Shown here: piece after piece, positions 1 to 10,681 of the stretch
Numbering within the stretch: position 1 is the first letter of the stretch
How the letters are laid out: each line of letters starts with the position of its first letter
Source of the DNA: Corydoras sp. C115
Taxonomy: Eukaryota; Chordata; Actinopteri; Siluriformes; Callichthyidae
Direction: 5' to 3'
DNA length: 64,000 bases
Assembly (NCBI GenBank): GCA_019802505.1
Contig: JAFMOC010000246.1
Span: 574,501-638,500 of the forward strand
Notes under the pieces: model-generated
Databases searched by the model: none
The model's input: the letters and a program-made list of their open reading frames with translations, nothing else
Told to the model about the DNA's origin: nothing
Made by a program: the position numbers and the translations under genes

Positions 1-310
1 ACTGTTGTACGCTTCCCACTTTGTGGAAACAGTTTATAGAGGGGGATTTTTTTTTCCTTCCCCAAACTGAAACAGTGCAGACAGACCAGGTGGAAACGGG
101 GGTTTGCATTTACACCTCACAGCAAAAAGCTCACAGGCCCGTTTGTTCTGTGTGGCATCTGCATGTCCTCACTGTGCATGGGCTTTTTCTGTGATATCTT
201 TTCATGGGAAAATTTGTATTATTACACACCATGAGACAACACTTATGGAGAAGGTGACAAAGGTCTTGAAAGTCCTCCATTCATGGAAAGAACCATTTGT
301 CTTAAATAAA
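1..310. other. Unique AT-rich DNA
   Basis: No domain, RNA gene or named repeat is recognised. The short frame at 104-313 has no coding character. Confidence 0.5.
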
Positions 311-327
311 TGACCATGTTGAACATT

Positions 328-673
328 CATTCATTCATTATCTCCCTCTTTATCCTCTATTAGGGTCGCGGTGGGGTTCCCCATGCCCATCCAGGGGAGA
401 ACGTTTCGGGCACTGGGCAGATACACCCAGGACAGGGCGCCAATCCATCGCTGGGCACACACTCACTCACACAGACACACTTTATGTGGGGCAATTTGGA
501 GAACTCAATTGACTTGTTCCATGTTTTTGGACTGTGGGAGGAAACCGGAGAACCCGGAAGAAACCCACGCGGACACGGGGAGAACATGGAAACCCCACCT
601 AGATGGGGATTCGAACCGGGAATCCCTAGTGCTGAGAGGCGAACGTGCTGACCACTAAGCCACCGTGCCGCCC
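328..673 (-). mobile_element. tRNA-headed SINE, full length
   Basis: Representative copy of the dominant family. Read on the minus strand: a head GGCGGCACGGTGGCTTAGTG with a tRNA A-box-like motif, a B box GGTTCGAATCCCC, a body with GTTCTCCCCGTGTCCGCGTG and TCCGGTTTCCTCCCACAGTC, then GCGACCCTAATAGAGGATAA and a (TGAA)n or (TGGA)n tail. It has the architecture of the fish tRNA-derived SINE superfamily (Mermaid- or AFC-like; name not verified). A perfect 17-bp target duplication, TGACCATGTTGAACATT, flanks it at 311-327 and 674-690, which indicates LINE-assisted retrotransposition. Confidence 0.93.
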
Positions 674-761
674 TGACCATGTTGAACATTTTGTCTCATT
701 GGTAAATTTGGATAAGGACTTTTTGAATGTCTGAGATTTAGAGTAAGGTTATGCAGAAATA

Positions 762-1040
762 AAAAAAAAAAAAAAAAAAGCCCATCCAGGGGAGAAGTGG
801 ACACTCACACATACACACTCTATATGGGGCAATTTGGAGAACTCAATTGACTTGTTCCATGTTTTTGGACTGTGGGAGTAAACCGGAGAACCCGGAGGAA
901 ACCCACGCGGACACAGGGAAAACATGGAAACTCCACCCAGATGGGGATTCGAACCGGGAATGCCTAGTGCTGAGAGGAGAACATGCTAAACCACTAAGCG
1001 ACCATGTCACCCTAGTAGAGGATGAAGCGAAAGATGATAA
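762..1040 (-). mobile_element. Internally deleted SINE with poly-A border and tail scrap
   Basis: An A-run at 762-779 abuts a minus-strand copy (780-1012) lacking the segment between the CCCATCCAGG block and the ACACTCACAC block. It ends in a plus-strand tail scrap (TAGTAGAGGATGAAGCG) at 1013-1040, so it is a rearranged copy. Confidence 0.75.
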
Positions 1041-1060
1041 AACTAATTAATTAACATGAG

Positions 1061-1431
1061 GGGCGGCACGGTGGCTTAGTGGTCAGCACATTTGCCTCTC
1101 AGCACTAGGGATTCCGGTTCGAATCCCCATCTGGGTGGAGTTTCCATGTTCTCCCCGTGTCCGCGTGGGTTTCCTCCGGGTTCTCCGGTTTCCTCCCACA
1201 GTCCAAAAACATGGATCAAGTCAATTGAGTTCTCCAAATTGCCCCATATATGTTTGTATGTGTGCATGTCTGTGTCTGTGTGAGTGAGTGTGTGCCCAGT
1301 GATAGATCGGCGCCCTGTCCTGGGTGTGTCTGCCCAGCGCCCGAGACGTTCTCCCCTGGATGGGCATGGGGAACCCCCACCACGAACCTAATATATAGGA
1401 CAAAGCGGAAGATAATGAATGAATGAATGAA
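1061..1431 (+). mobile_element. tRNA-headed SINE, full length
   Basis: Complete, with a (TGAA)n tail. The 13-bp duplication TAATTAACATGAG lies at 1048-1060 and 1432-1444. Confidence 0.93.
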
Positions 1432-1444
1432 TAATTAACATGAG

Positions 1445-2136
1445 TAGATGTAACATTTTAATCGTGTATATGTTTAAATTCACGGTCACTGGAAATTTAA
1501 TCTAAGATTATATTATTCAAACACGCACGAAACTATTTTAAAAATATATCTCTTGCGTTCTTTAATCTAATATTATTAAGATTTATATAAAAACAAGTGC
1601 AATAACTAAAAACTTAAAGACTTTAAAAATAAAACGACATAAAAACTGAGTTCGTGACGTTTCTGCCGCTGTAACGTTAAAACCCCGAGCTCGGGCTGTA
1701 ATACTAACTGAGTGACGCTCAATACACTCACACTTAAAACAGCCTAGGGAGCTAAGCTCCCTGCTCCCTAAGTAGTGCCCTACGCGTCAAGTGAGTGTTC
1801 AATTGAAATACGGCCCGACGCGAGGGAATACGGACTCGTCAGCACGAGTTGTTTAGTCGCAATATCACAAAATAACTCTGTTAATGAGTCTGAAGTAACG
1901 ATTTATTTACGCCATTCGATTTAAAATCAGCAACAAATAACAATAAAGCAATAATAGAGCTTTAATACAAACCCGAACTCAAGATGTAGCGCTATGGGAG
2001 CCGCCATGACGGTCTTTAACCGGAAAGAATACCTCTCTTTACCGGAAATGAAACATCCTCAAAAAGTCCTTTAAAAACCAAATATAGTATTTAATAAAAA
2101 ATAAATACATTTTACATGTTAAATGTATTTAATTAG
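1445..2136. other. AT-rich unique DNA with a promoter-like patch
   Basis: Contains the perfect hairpin AGGGAGCTAAGCTCCCT near 1746-1762 and, at 1990-2050, two CCGGAA cores (2020-2025, 2042-2047) beside overlapping start codons on both strands: GCCGCCATGAC on plus, ATGGCGG on minus. The plus start opens only 22 codons. No product is recognised. Confidence 0.4.
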
Positions 2137-2487
2137 GGGCGGCACGGTGGCTTAGTGGTCATCATGTTCTCCTCTCAGCACTAGGGATTCCCGGTTCCAA
2201 TCCCCATCTGGGTGTAGTTTCCATGTTCTCCCCGTGTCCGCGAGGGTTTCCTCCGGGTTCTCCGGTTTCCTCCCACAGTCCAAAAACATGGATCAAGGTC
2301 AATTGAACTCTACAAATTGCCCCATATAGAGTGTGTGTGTGTGTTTGTGAGTGAGTGTGTGCCCAATGATAGATTGGCGTCCTGTTCTGGGTGTATCTGC
2401 CCAGCCCCCGAGACGTTCTCCCCTGGATGGGCATGGGGAACCCCCCGCAACCCTAATAGAGGATAAAGCAGAAGATAATGGATGGAT
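2137..2487 (+). mobile_element. tRNA-headed SINE, full length
   Basis: Head to (TGGA)n tail. Flanks GTATTTAATTAG and GTATTAAATTAG are an imperfect 12-bp duplication, suggesting an older insertion. Confidence 0.9.
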
Positions 2488-2518
2488 GTATTAAATTAGC
2501 AAATGTATATAATATGGT

Positions 2519-2660
2519 TACCCAGCGATGGATTGGCGCCCTGTCCTGGGTGTATCTGCCCAGCGCCCGAGACGTTCTCCCCTGGATGGGCATGGAGAAC
2601 CCCAACGCGACCCTAATAGAGTATGAAGTGTGAGATAATGAATGAATGAATGAATGAATG
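2519..2660 (+). mobile_element. 5'-truncated SINE with intact target duplication
   Basis: Begins at CCCAGCGATGGATTGGCG and runs to a (TGAA)n tail. The 17-bp repeat AATGTATATAATATGGT flanks it exactly (2502-2518, 2661-2677), so it inserted already short. Confidence 0.92.
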
Positions 2661-2677
2661 AATGTATATAATATGGT

Positions 2678-3136
2678 ATACTGTATGATGTATACTGCCC
2701 CTAATGTAATCTTTGCACTGCAGTTACACTGGCATGGTGGTGTGTTAGTGTGTTAACATGGTGGTGTGTTGACTGATGGTGACTTTTGCTATTGAATTAT
2801 TCTTAGTCCGCCAGTCCAGGAGTATGATCCACTGATTACGACTCAACAAACCCTAACCCGCCATTACCCCGTCACTGTCACTGCAACGCTGAAAACATCC
2901 ACAATCCAAATATCACGGCTCTGTGTTGGGCGTGTGGGGGCTCCGGATCGATTCAGGCAGGTTAAAAGAAATGAACAGATGAACTGAGGTCTGTAATTGT
3001 AAAATTATAAAGTGCACCTATAGTGTAAGTGGACAGCCAAACATTTTGGACAGTTGACCATTATATTTTCCAGCTTTACTGAACCCCACTGTTCAAAACA
3101 TAAAGACATTAATAATATTATCGGTCACTTAATCTT
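2678..3136. other. Unique DNA
   Basis: No gene seen. It includes a short GTGGTGTGTTAGTGTG tandem near 2735-2775. Confidence 0.4.
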
Positions 3137-3606
3137 CTACCAGGGTCACGGGGGGGGTTCCCCATGCCCATCCATTATCTCCCGCTTTATCCTCTATTAG
3201 AGTCGCGGTGGGGTTCCCCATGCCCATCCAGGGGAGAACGTCTCGGGCGCTGGGCAGATACACCCAGGACAGGGCGCCAATCCATCGCTGGGCACACACT
3301 CACTCACACAGACACACTCTATATGGGGCAATTTTTTGAGAATTCAATTGACTTGATCCATGTTTTTGGACTGTGGGAGGAAACTGGAGAACCCGGAGGA
3401 AACCCACGCGGACACGGGGAGAACATGGAAACTCCACCCAGATGGGGATTCGAATCGGGAATCCCTAGCACTGAGAGGAGAACGTGCTAACCACTAAGCC
3501 ACCGTGCCGCCCATGCCCATCCAGTGGACAAATTTCCAGGTTCTGGGCGGATACACCCAGGACAGGGCGCCGATCTATCACTGGGCATACACTGACTCAT
3601 ACATAG
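3137..3606 (-). mobile_element. SINE inserted inside an older SINE
   Basis: The host copy covers 3137-3174 and 3524-3606. A full copy (3175-3511), in the same orientation, is flanked by the 12-bp duplication CATGCCCATCCA (3163-3174, 3512-3523), which is itself host SINE sequence. The inner element is therefore younger. Confidence 0.88.
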
Positions 3607-4104
3607 GGGCATGGATTCTATTGTAATAAACTGCTAAATGAATCCTTTCCACCCAGCACATTTAATATTCATTCATAATACTCAAATGTGTAATCCAAAT
3701 GTGCTATAACAATGTGCTATAAATCAAATGTGCTATAACAAGCAAGCTCTTTAAATTTGGCACATCTTGCATTAGAGCTCCAACAGCAGAATCTGACATA
3801 AAACAACACACAATGGTAAAACGGCGACCGGGTGGGTTAAAGGGGCTTTGGGTGTCAGTGTCTGAAACTGATAGCTTGTGTTCACTGTGCCAGTTGTGAG
3901 CGAAGTGTCTGCCTCACACTGGCACCCAGCTGGATGAACACACAGCTGTAATTGTGAGCTATACTTTGCAATTGCCTCATGGTTTTAGTGATGTTGTTGT
4001 TTCTCTAATGTCAACAAAGTCTGCGACTTCTTACGAATGAGGATTGCTTGCAGTAACTGCTGCATGTACTTCTTTAACACATACACACATTAATTAATGT
4101 GTAA
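3607..4104. other. Unique DNA
   Basis: No gene or named repeat recognised. TGTGCTATAA recurs three times around 3700-3735. Confidence 0.4.
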
Positions 4105-4287
4105 TTTGAGGGTGTGGTAGCTCAGTGGTCGGGGTGTTGGGCTATCAATCTGAAGGTTGGTGGTTCAAGTCCCAGGTCCACTGAAGGGCCCTTGAGCAAG
4201 GCCCTTAACCCTCATTGCTCCAGGGATGTTGTGATGAACCCTGGGCTCACCTTGTAAGTTGCTTTGGATAAAGTGTCTGCTAAATGA

Positions 4288-4290
<3 letters not shown>
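4105..4290 (+). mobile_element. V-SINE-like tRNA-derived element
   Basis: A distinct SINE: A box GTGGTAGCTCAGTGG, B box GGTTCAAGTCCC, a core with CCCTTGAGCAAGGCCCTTAA, and the 3' end GTAAGTTGCTTTGGATAAAG, which is the tail shared with fish L2-type LINEs. A (TA)n tract follows at 4290-4343. Confidence 0.85.
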
Positions 4291-4342
<52 letters not shown>

Positions 4343-4346
<4 letters not shown>

Positions 4347-4858
4347 TTCATTCATTATCTCCCGCTTTATCCTCTATTAGGGTCACGGTGGGGTTCCCCA
4401 TGCCCATCCAGGGGAGAACGTCTCGGGCGCTGGGCAGATACACCCAGGACAGGGCGCCAATCCATCACTGGGTACACACTCACTCACACAGACACACACA
4501 CTCTATATGGGGCAATTTAGAGAACTCAATTAACTTGATCCATGTTTTTGGACTGTGGGAGGAAACCGGAGAACCCGGAGGAAACCCACGCAGACACGGG
4601 GAGAACATGGAAACTCCACCCAGATGGGGATTCGAACCGGGAATCCCTAGCGCTGAGAGGCGAACGTGCTAACCACTAAGCCACCGTGCCGCCGGATCAA
4701 GTCAATTGAGTTCTCCAAATTGCCCCATATAGAGTGCTGTATGTGTGAGTGAGTGTGTGCCCAGTGATAGATTGGCGCCCTGTCCTGGGTCTATCTGCCC
4801 AGCACCTGAAACGTTCTCCCCTGGATGGGCATGAGGAACCCCCCCCCCCCCCCCCCCC
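4343..4858. mobile_element. Head-to-head SINE pair
   Basis: A complete minus-strand copy at 4343-4693 is joined directly at its GCCGCC end to a plus-strand 3' half at 4694-4838, which ends in a C run (4839-4858). The CCCATCCAGG blocks form inverted repeats. Confidence 0.85.
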
Positions 4859-5504
4859 GGGCAACAGCATTTTTATTTAATGTATACCAGCTCAGTGAAG
4901 CATTACTTATTGCTCTCACTCCTTAGCAATTTTTGACTTTGATCTCTTTAGGTTTTGCATGTTCTCCGTGTGTCTGTGTGATTTTTCACCTTGTGAAAGA
5001 TAAAAAATGTTATAATAATAACATTTAGTCTGACATTTCAGAAGGTGACGTTTCCAGTCAGCCATGACATCAAGGCTGCAGCGAGAGACGTAACCGCAGA
5101 GAGCCATTTACTTAAGATTTTGTCGCCATCTTCTGGTAATGAAGAACTACTGCAACAGGGAGACGCTGTACCGACTATTTAACATTATACACTTTTACAG
5201 AATCACTGATTTGAGAGGTTTCTTTTAGTTTTATTGCTGTAGTTTCATAAACTCGATCTTATATACATACATTTTGGACAACTGTAAGCTTTTAACTTAT
5301 TGGGAACAGTTTTGGGAAGGACCTTTTCTGTTACAGCATGACCTGCCGGACAAAGCAAGGTCCAGAGAAGCTCAGAAACATGACTTTAGAAACAAATACA
5401 CAGACATGCTTTTTTTTGTCCGGTTCTTTTTAAAGGGTTGTAGGAATTAAAAGGAAAAAAATGAATAATTCATAAAGAACAATGAGATATATGCACTGAA
5501 TATG
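4859..5504. other. Unique DNA
   Basis: No coding signal stands out. The short minus-strand frame at 4916-5107 (MALCGYVSRCSLDV) is not recognised. Confidence 0.4.
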
Positions 5505-5962
5505 TGCAAGGCCCTTAACCCTCATTGCTCCATTGGGGCTGTATGACCAACCCAGTGATCTGACCCTAACCAGGATAGAATACTGCAAGTTCATTCATTC
5601 ATTATCTCCCGCTTTATCCTCTATTTGGGTCGCGGTGGGGTTCCCCATGCCCATCCAGGGGAGAACGTTTCGGGCGCTGGGCAGATAGACCCAGGACAGG
5701 GTGCCAATCCATCGCTGGGCACACACTCACTCACACAGACACACTCTATATGGGGCAATTTTGAGAATTCAATTGACTTGATCCATGTTTTTGGACTGTG
5801 GGAGGAAACCGGAGAGCCCGGAGGAAACCCACGCGGACACGGGGAGAACATGGTAACTCCACCTCACAGCGCTAGGGATTCCCGGTTCAAATCCCCATTT
5901 GGGTGGCTTAGTGGTGCCAACCACTAAGCCACCGTGCCGCCCTTACTGTAAGTTGCTTTGTC
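5505..5962. mobile_element. V-SINE remnant split by a rearranged SINE
   Basis: V-SINE core (GCAAGGCCCTTAACCC) at 5505-5590 resumes as TGTAAGTTGCTTTG at 5946. Between them, 5591-5943, is a minus-strand tRNA-headed SINE. Flanks TACTGCAAG and TACTGTAAG look like a 9-bp imperfect duplication. The inner copy has a small inverted segment at about 5865-5910, around its B box. Confidence 0.8.
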
Positions 5963-6090
5963 AATTTAAAAAATATATAAAATTGTTTTCTTCACAATGA
6001 AAGATTTACATTGCATTCCATAATGTGTTTTTGTTTAAAGAATATTTTTAAATGATGTAATTGACAGATTTTGTCCAAAGCGCCTGGATG

Positions 6091-6122
<32 letters not shown>

Positions 6123-6867
6123 AACTCTATATAATGATGAATATAATGAATGTAAAATATTTTATGAGTAAGCTGACAAAATAAAGGAGACAAGCTTGCT
6201 GGAATTTATTTTGGAAAAAAAAGATTGAAAAACATGTCACACATTCATATGTACAGCCATTACAAAAAAAGATGCAAACAGCCGAGCTGTTCCGTTCCCG
6301 ACTCTGTCCTTTATTTACAGCATAAAATGCACACGTCATTCAGACAGATATACCAAACAGTGCTGTCCAAAAACGTAATCTTACACAACTGTAATGTTAT
6401 ACAAATCAATTCAAGTCACAAAGAATTCTCCAAATCTTTGATTTTCAAATCCATTGATATTGTAATAGATACACAGTACTGTACTTTCATATAGAACTAT
6501 ACAACAGTACAGCACTGAATAATTATTTGGAACTTTACATTACAGCAGTACCATCTGAGCACGCAGTACTGTTTAACCATACGTTATTTTCCATTCACAC
6601 AGTACAGCTCCAATCATACTCAATTCTCCACCAACAGGCATTCAATACTAACTTAGAGAGCGTTGCACCAACAAGGAGTGACGTTAAAACTGACCCATAT
6701 TAATCTGTATTACTAGGATCTGTTGCACTTTCCTGGATTGACCCTACTTTAAACAATGACAATTTTAACACAATTAATATGCAGATCCACTGTTTTTTGG
6801 GGAATTTGCATTTTTAATGTTTGCGCACATCTATTTGGATGAAATTATTGCCTACCACCTGATGGCG
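5963..6867. other. AT-rich unique DNA
   Basis: About 900 bp without an identified gene or repeat, apart from (TA)/(CA) at 6090-6121. It is low in CpG and resembles 3' UTR or intergenic sequence; which gene it would belong to is not visible. Confidence 0.35.
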
Positions 6868-7052
6868 TAGTCGAATCTCAGTCTGGGTGGAGTTTCCATG
6901 TTCTCTCGGTGTCTGTGTGGATTTCCTCCCACAGTCCAAAAAAACATGGATTCAAGGTGAATTGGCTGCTTTAAAACTGCATCTATTTGTATGAGGTGTG
7001 TGAAAGATTGTGTGCCCAGCGATGGATTGACGCCCTGTCTGTCCTGGGTGCC
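6868..7052 (+). mobile_element. Old, diverged SINE copy
   Basis: Keeps AGTCTGGGTGGAGTTTCCAT, CCTCCCACAGTCC and GCCCAGCGATGGATTGACG, but head and tail are lost and many bases differ. One of the oldest copies here. Confidence 0.75.
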
Positions 7053-7088
7053 CAAATACTTTGGTGAAAATGTCAATGACTATATTTT

Positions 7089-7408
7089 GGGCGGCACGGT
7101 GGCTTAGTGGTTAGCACGTTCTCCTCTCAGCACTACGGATTGCCGGTTCGAATCCCAATCTGGGTGGAGTTTCCATGTTCTCCCCGTGTCCCCGTGGGTT
7201 TCCTCCGGGTTCTCCGGTTTCCTCCCACAGTCCAAAAACATGGATCAAGGTCAAATGAATTCTCCAAATTGCCCCATATAGAGTGTGTGTGTGTGTGCCC
7301 AGCGATAGATTGGCATCCTGTCCTGGGTGTATCTGCCCAGCGCCCGAGACGTTCTCCCCTGGATGGACATTGGGACCCTAGTAGATGGATGGATGGATGG
7401 ATGGATGG
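7089..7408 (+). mobile_element. tRNA-headed SINE
   Basis: Complete head and body. The 3' end is shortened (GACATTGGGACCCTAGTAGA) before a (TGGA)n tail. Confidence 0.9.
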
Positions 7409-7411
7409 TTA

Positions 7412-8282
7412 GATGCTTTTTGGTATGAAATATATTCTAATATTTCGGCTTTAATGTTACCATTAGGTATAATCTAAATAAACTACGTGTTTTGAATCCA
7501 GGCACAGATTGGATCGGTGCAACACAGATGAATTGTTTTTTGTTCGTTTGAAATATGACAAAGTTTTAACAAATCCGTCGGTGCAAAGCGCCATGTTGTT
7601 GTTGTTTTTTTTGCTTGCTGTACAGAGCCCTCTGTTGGCTCGAAATGGAATTGCATATGCAGCTTCTCCAGTTCTGCCCTCTGCTCGCTCACCGAATTGC
7701 TTTAAACATTCGCTTTTTATAAAAATACCTGAAATATGACTCCAAAATAAATCTCCCTGGATTAATAATTCCGCTTAATAATCCCAAATGACTGACTGTC
7801 AGTGGTTCCGACCTGCGTCCTCGAGCTTATGGCTCAAAGCAAAATAAAGACATTTGTATGATTTTCTCAGTGGGAATTACACAGAGGTATATCACTTTGA
7901 ATTGCCATTCGGTACCTGCCACCTTAAACCTGCCTTACAAACATGCCAGAGGTACCTGAACGAAGGTGCGCCTTGATCGCGAAAAGAGGTTTCGAATGAA
8001 AGAACTAAGATTGGGTGCGGTGCTGTGTAAAGCCCGGCTGATCTACCACCTACCCAAGTCTTAAGAGGCCTTTTGATTCTACAGACTATAAACTGTGGGG
8101 GGTGCAACGTGTATTAGTTCAGTCAGTAGGCATTTTTATAAACAAAGAAAAGTTCCATTCAGATTTAAAAAGCAAGTCGTGAAAATCATCTCCATCAATC
8201 AGGTGAAATCTCTACATTCCTAAGACACATAGAACACAGACTCTGTGGTGTCGTTGAGATTTGTAGAGACGCGACACTCTCT

Positions 8283-8283
<1 letters not shown>
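7412..8283. other. Unique DNA
   Basis: No recognised gene. Frames at 7483-7739 overlap on both strands and lack conserved motifs. Confidence 0.4.

Positions 8284-8341
<58 letters not shown>
8284..8341. repeat. (CA)n microsatellite
   Basis: About 29 pure CA units. Confidence 0.98.
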
Positions 8342-8343
<2 letters not shown>

Positions 8344-8834
8344 AAGAAACCTTATTTATCATACACACAAATGTTTCCACACATTCGGCTCCCATTCTTC
8401 ACAGTTTCTCTTTCATCTGAATAATTAAAACAAATGGCAATATGCAGCGCAGAACTGTAGCCTTTCAAAAAGTCAATCCATCACATCGAACCCGCATCTG
8501 CACTTCAACACTGTCTCAGCTTTCACTGAAGGAAAAGTTCGTGTCAGCTCAAAATGGGGACGAACCGGGACTCCCTGATTCAGTTTATATAGGGTCTATG
8601 CAAAAGTAAAGGCACATAAATAAACTGCACGATTGAATGTGTCATAGGGCGGCCTTTAACTTTGATAAGGCATCCAAACACCACGGCATTGTTTTAACGA
8701 CGTCATGTAGTATTTAAATATTATATCTGTTGAAAGTTGTATTCATTTCGGGTTGCGATCTTGGCACGGGGCTGTGATGTCAGCTAACGTACATCACATT
8801 TCATTGATTTAAAGCAATATTTGTTTTAACCAAA

Positions 8835-9180
8835 CAGCTGGACCTTATAGAGGGCCTTGTGATTGCAGGAGCTTTCAACCAATTCTATACCCAAGTTGTT
8901 CCCCACTTTTACAAATCCTACAGTGTGTTCTTTTGGGACGGCCGTCTTTCGAACAGATTTTTTGGAATGTGTTTGTAAGGGTTTTTGCCAAGTTCATGAG
9001 GTCGGGCACTGATGTTAAGACTTTTAGCTACCGTTCTAGAACATCCTAAAGGTGTACGATGGGATTCAGGTCAGGGCTCTGTACAGGCCTGGTCAAGTTC
9101 TTCTATCCCAAACCCACCAAACCATGACTTTATGGACTTTGCCTTGTTGTTTAAAAAGTTTTAAGCATCCAAAATGTCCC
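8835..9180 (-). pseudogene. Decayed Tc1/mariner-like transposase fragment
   Basis: The minus strand encodes, with frameshifts and stops, AKSIKSWFGGFGIEELD and SPDLNPIVHL, matching the catalytic C-terminal region of Tc1-type transposases (SPDLNPIEHLW). It is followed by NPYKHIPKNLFERRPSQKN. No intact frame and no terminal repeats were identified, so it is a fossil. Confidence 0.65.
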
Positions 9181-10047
9181 AAAATCCACGGCTACATGCT
9201 CGATTTCACACGTCTGTGCTGACGGGACTGAACAACACGCCTGAATTCTATATTTTAAGCTGTATTACAGTTCCTTTTGTTTATATGATGCATGTTTATT
9301 AATTGGAAATGCCATAAAAACACATCAAGTCCCTTCCTGGACAGGGTTTCTATGCAGAGCACTCAAACTTAGACACGGCTGAGAGTTAAACTTTAATTCA
9401 ATTCTCAGCTTTTTCACATCGTGCTGCCGGTTTTAAGCATTTAAAGCATCGAGGATTAATTATTGACTCAAATTTCAGAAAATTAAGCCGCGGGATTTAA
9501 TTTAACTAATTTAGTTGGTTTGCTTGTTAAATCAGGGCCTGACTTTAGTGCTGGCTTTAATCCTCTACACATCTGATGGAGCCGCCTTATTCTGAGACAC
9601 AGCTGCATATTGCCACTTCAACTGAAAAGTGAAAACCAGAGACAGGAATGAAATGTCTACCATTTGGCAAAATGTACGTAAAAACATTCAATAAATGTGT
9701 GAATGTGAATTCGAGGCCAGGTCCGGGTCACAATAGTGTGCTGACCATGCAAATTGATTTCACGGCAGACCCCTCTGGCCTGAAGATGTCTTTATCACGG
9801 CTGTTAATCCCTACAGCGTCCGACGACAAAAAAGAGATTTTGGTTTCGGGCTTTGGAGTTCCGCTGCTGCCGTAGTTCGCAGCTCTGTGTCCTTTGGAAC
9901 GCCATCAGGCCTGGATGAGTTCCCCACTCTTTGAAGATTTTGAGGGCATTCCAATCAAGACTCCCTTCCAGCTCGCGTGTCTTTTAAATGGTTGGTCCGG
10001 AGTGAGGGTGAGATGAGGGACTTCAGCACGTATGCCATGCGGGGGCG
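9181..10047 (-). other. sh2d3c presumed 3' UTR and flank
   Basis: No other gene is seen directly after the stop codon. The sequence is non-repetitive and moderately GC-rich near the stop, becoming AT-rich. The minus strand has an AATAAA at 9300-9295 and an ATTAAA at 9561-9556 as possible polyadenylation signals. The transcript end cannot be set from sequence alone. Confidence 0.3.
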
Positions 10048-10223
10048 CTATAACTCGCTGTGGCGTACAGGGGGCTCCAGCTTGTGTGAGAGTGCCGTGA
10101 GGACTTTGTCAAACTTCTCATAGCGTTCACTCTGACTTCCCTCTGAGCCTCGGCTTCCCCAGAGCAGCCTCATTTGGAACTCAGTACAGAAGATCTCTGA
10201 GACCTCCTCCTGCTCCTGGAAAT
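10048..10223 (-). CDS. sh2d3c: sh2d3c last coding exon, with stop codon
   Basis: 176 nt coding FQEQEEVSEIFCTEFQMRLL, WGSRGSEGSQSERYEKFDKV, LTALSHKLEPPVRHSEL and a TAG stop at 10050-10048. The ending KLEPxVRxSEL matches SH2D3C orthologues, so the C-terminus is intact. The acceptor is just GCAG after 43 TG units, with no conventional pyrimidine tract. Confidence 0.95.
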
Positions 10224-10314
<91 letters not shown>

Positions 10315-10625
10315 ACTGTAAAAATCAGATTAACTGTACACAGTATTTAATATCCCAGCCCTGAATATATATATATAAAATAGCAGCGTTGTGCAGTAAG
10401 TGTCAGTACCCTGTAATTTGCTCTCAACGTTGGTCCTGTACAGGCCTCCATGGTGTGCAATGCTGCGGGCCGCCTCTAGGTGGCTCATGACCACATCCAC
10501 CCCACACTCCGAACCGTCCCACGGTTCGAGCCCCTCCCCTACTGCCATGCCTTTCTCCAACAGGGACAGTACAGGAACCACATGAGGGAAACATGTACTG
10601 GAGAGCACGGGGGTTTCTGAAAGTT

Positions 10626-10681
<56 letters not shown>

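Noticed and set aside
1061..1150. tRNA gene at the SINE head
   Set aside because: A and B boxes are present but no cloverleaf with acceptor stem closes; it is the promoter part of a SINE.
8195..8395. Val/Cys or His/Thr repeat proteins over CA tracts, here and elsewhere
   Set aside because: They arise from reading dinucleotide repeats; no flanking coding sequence except at true sh2d3c exons.
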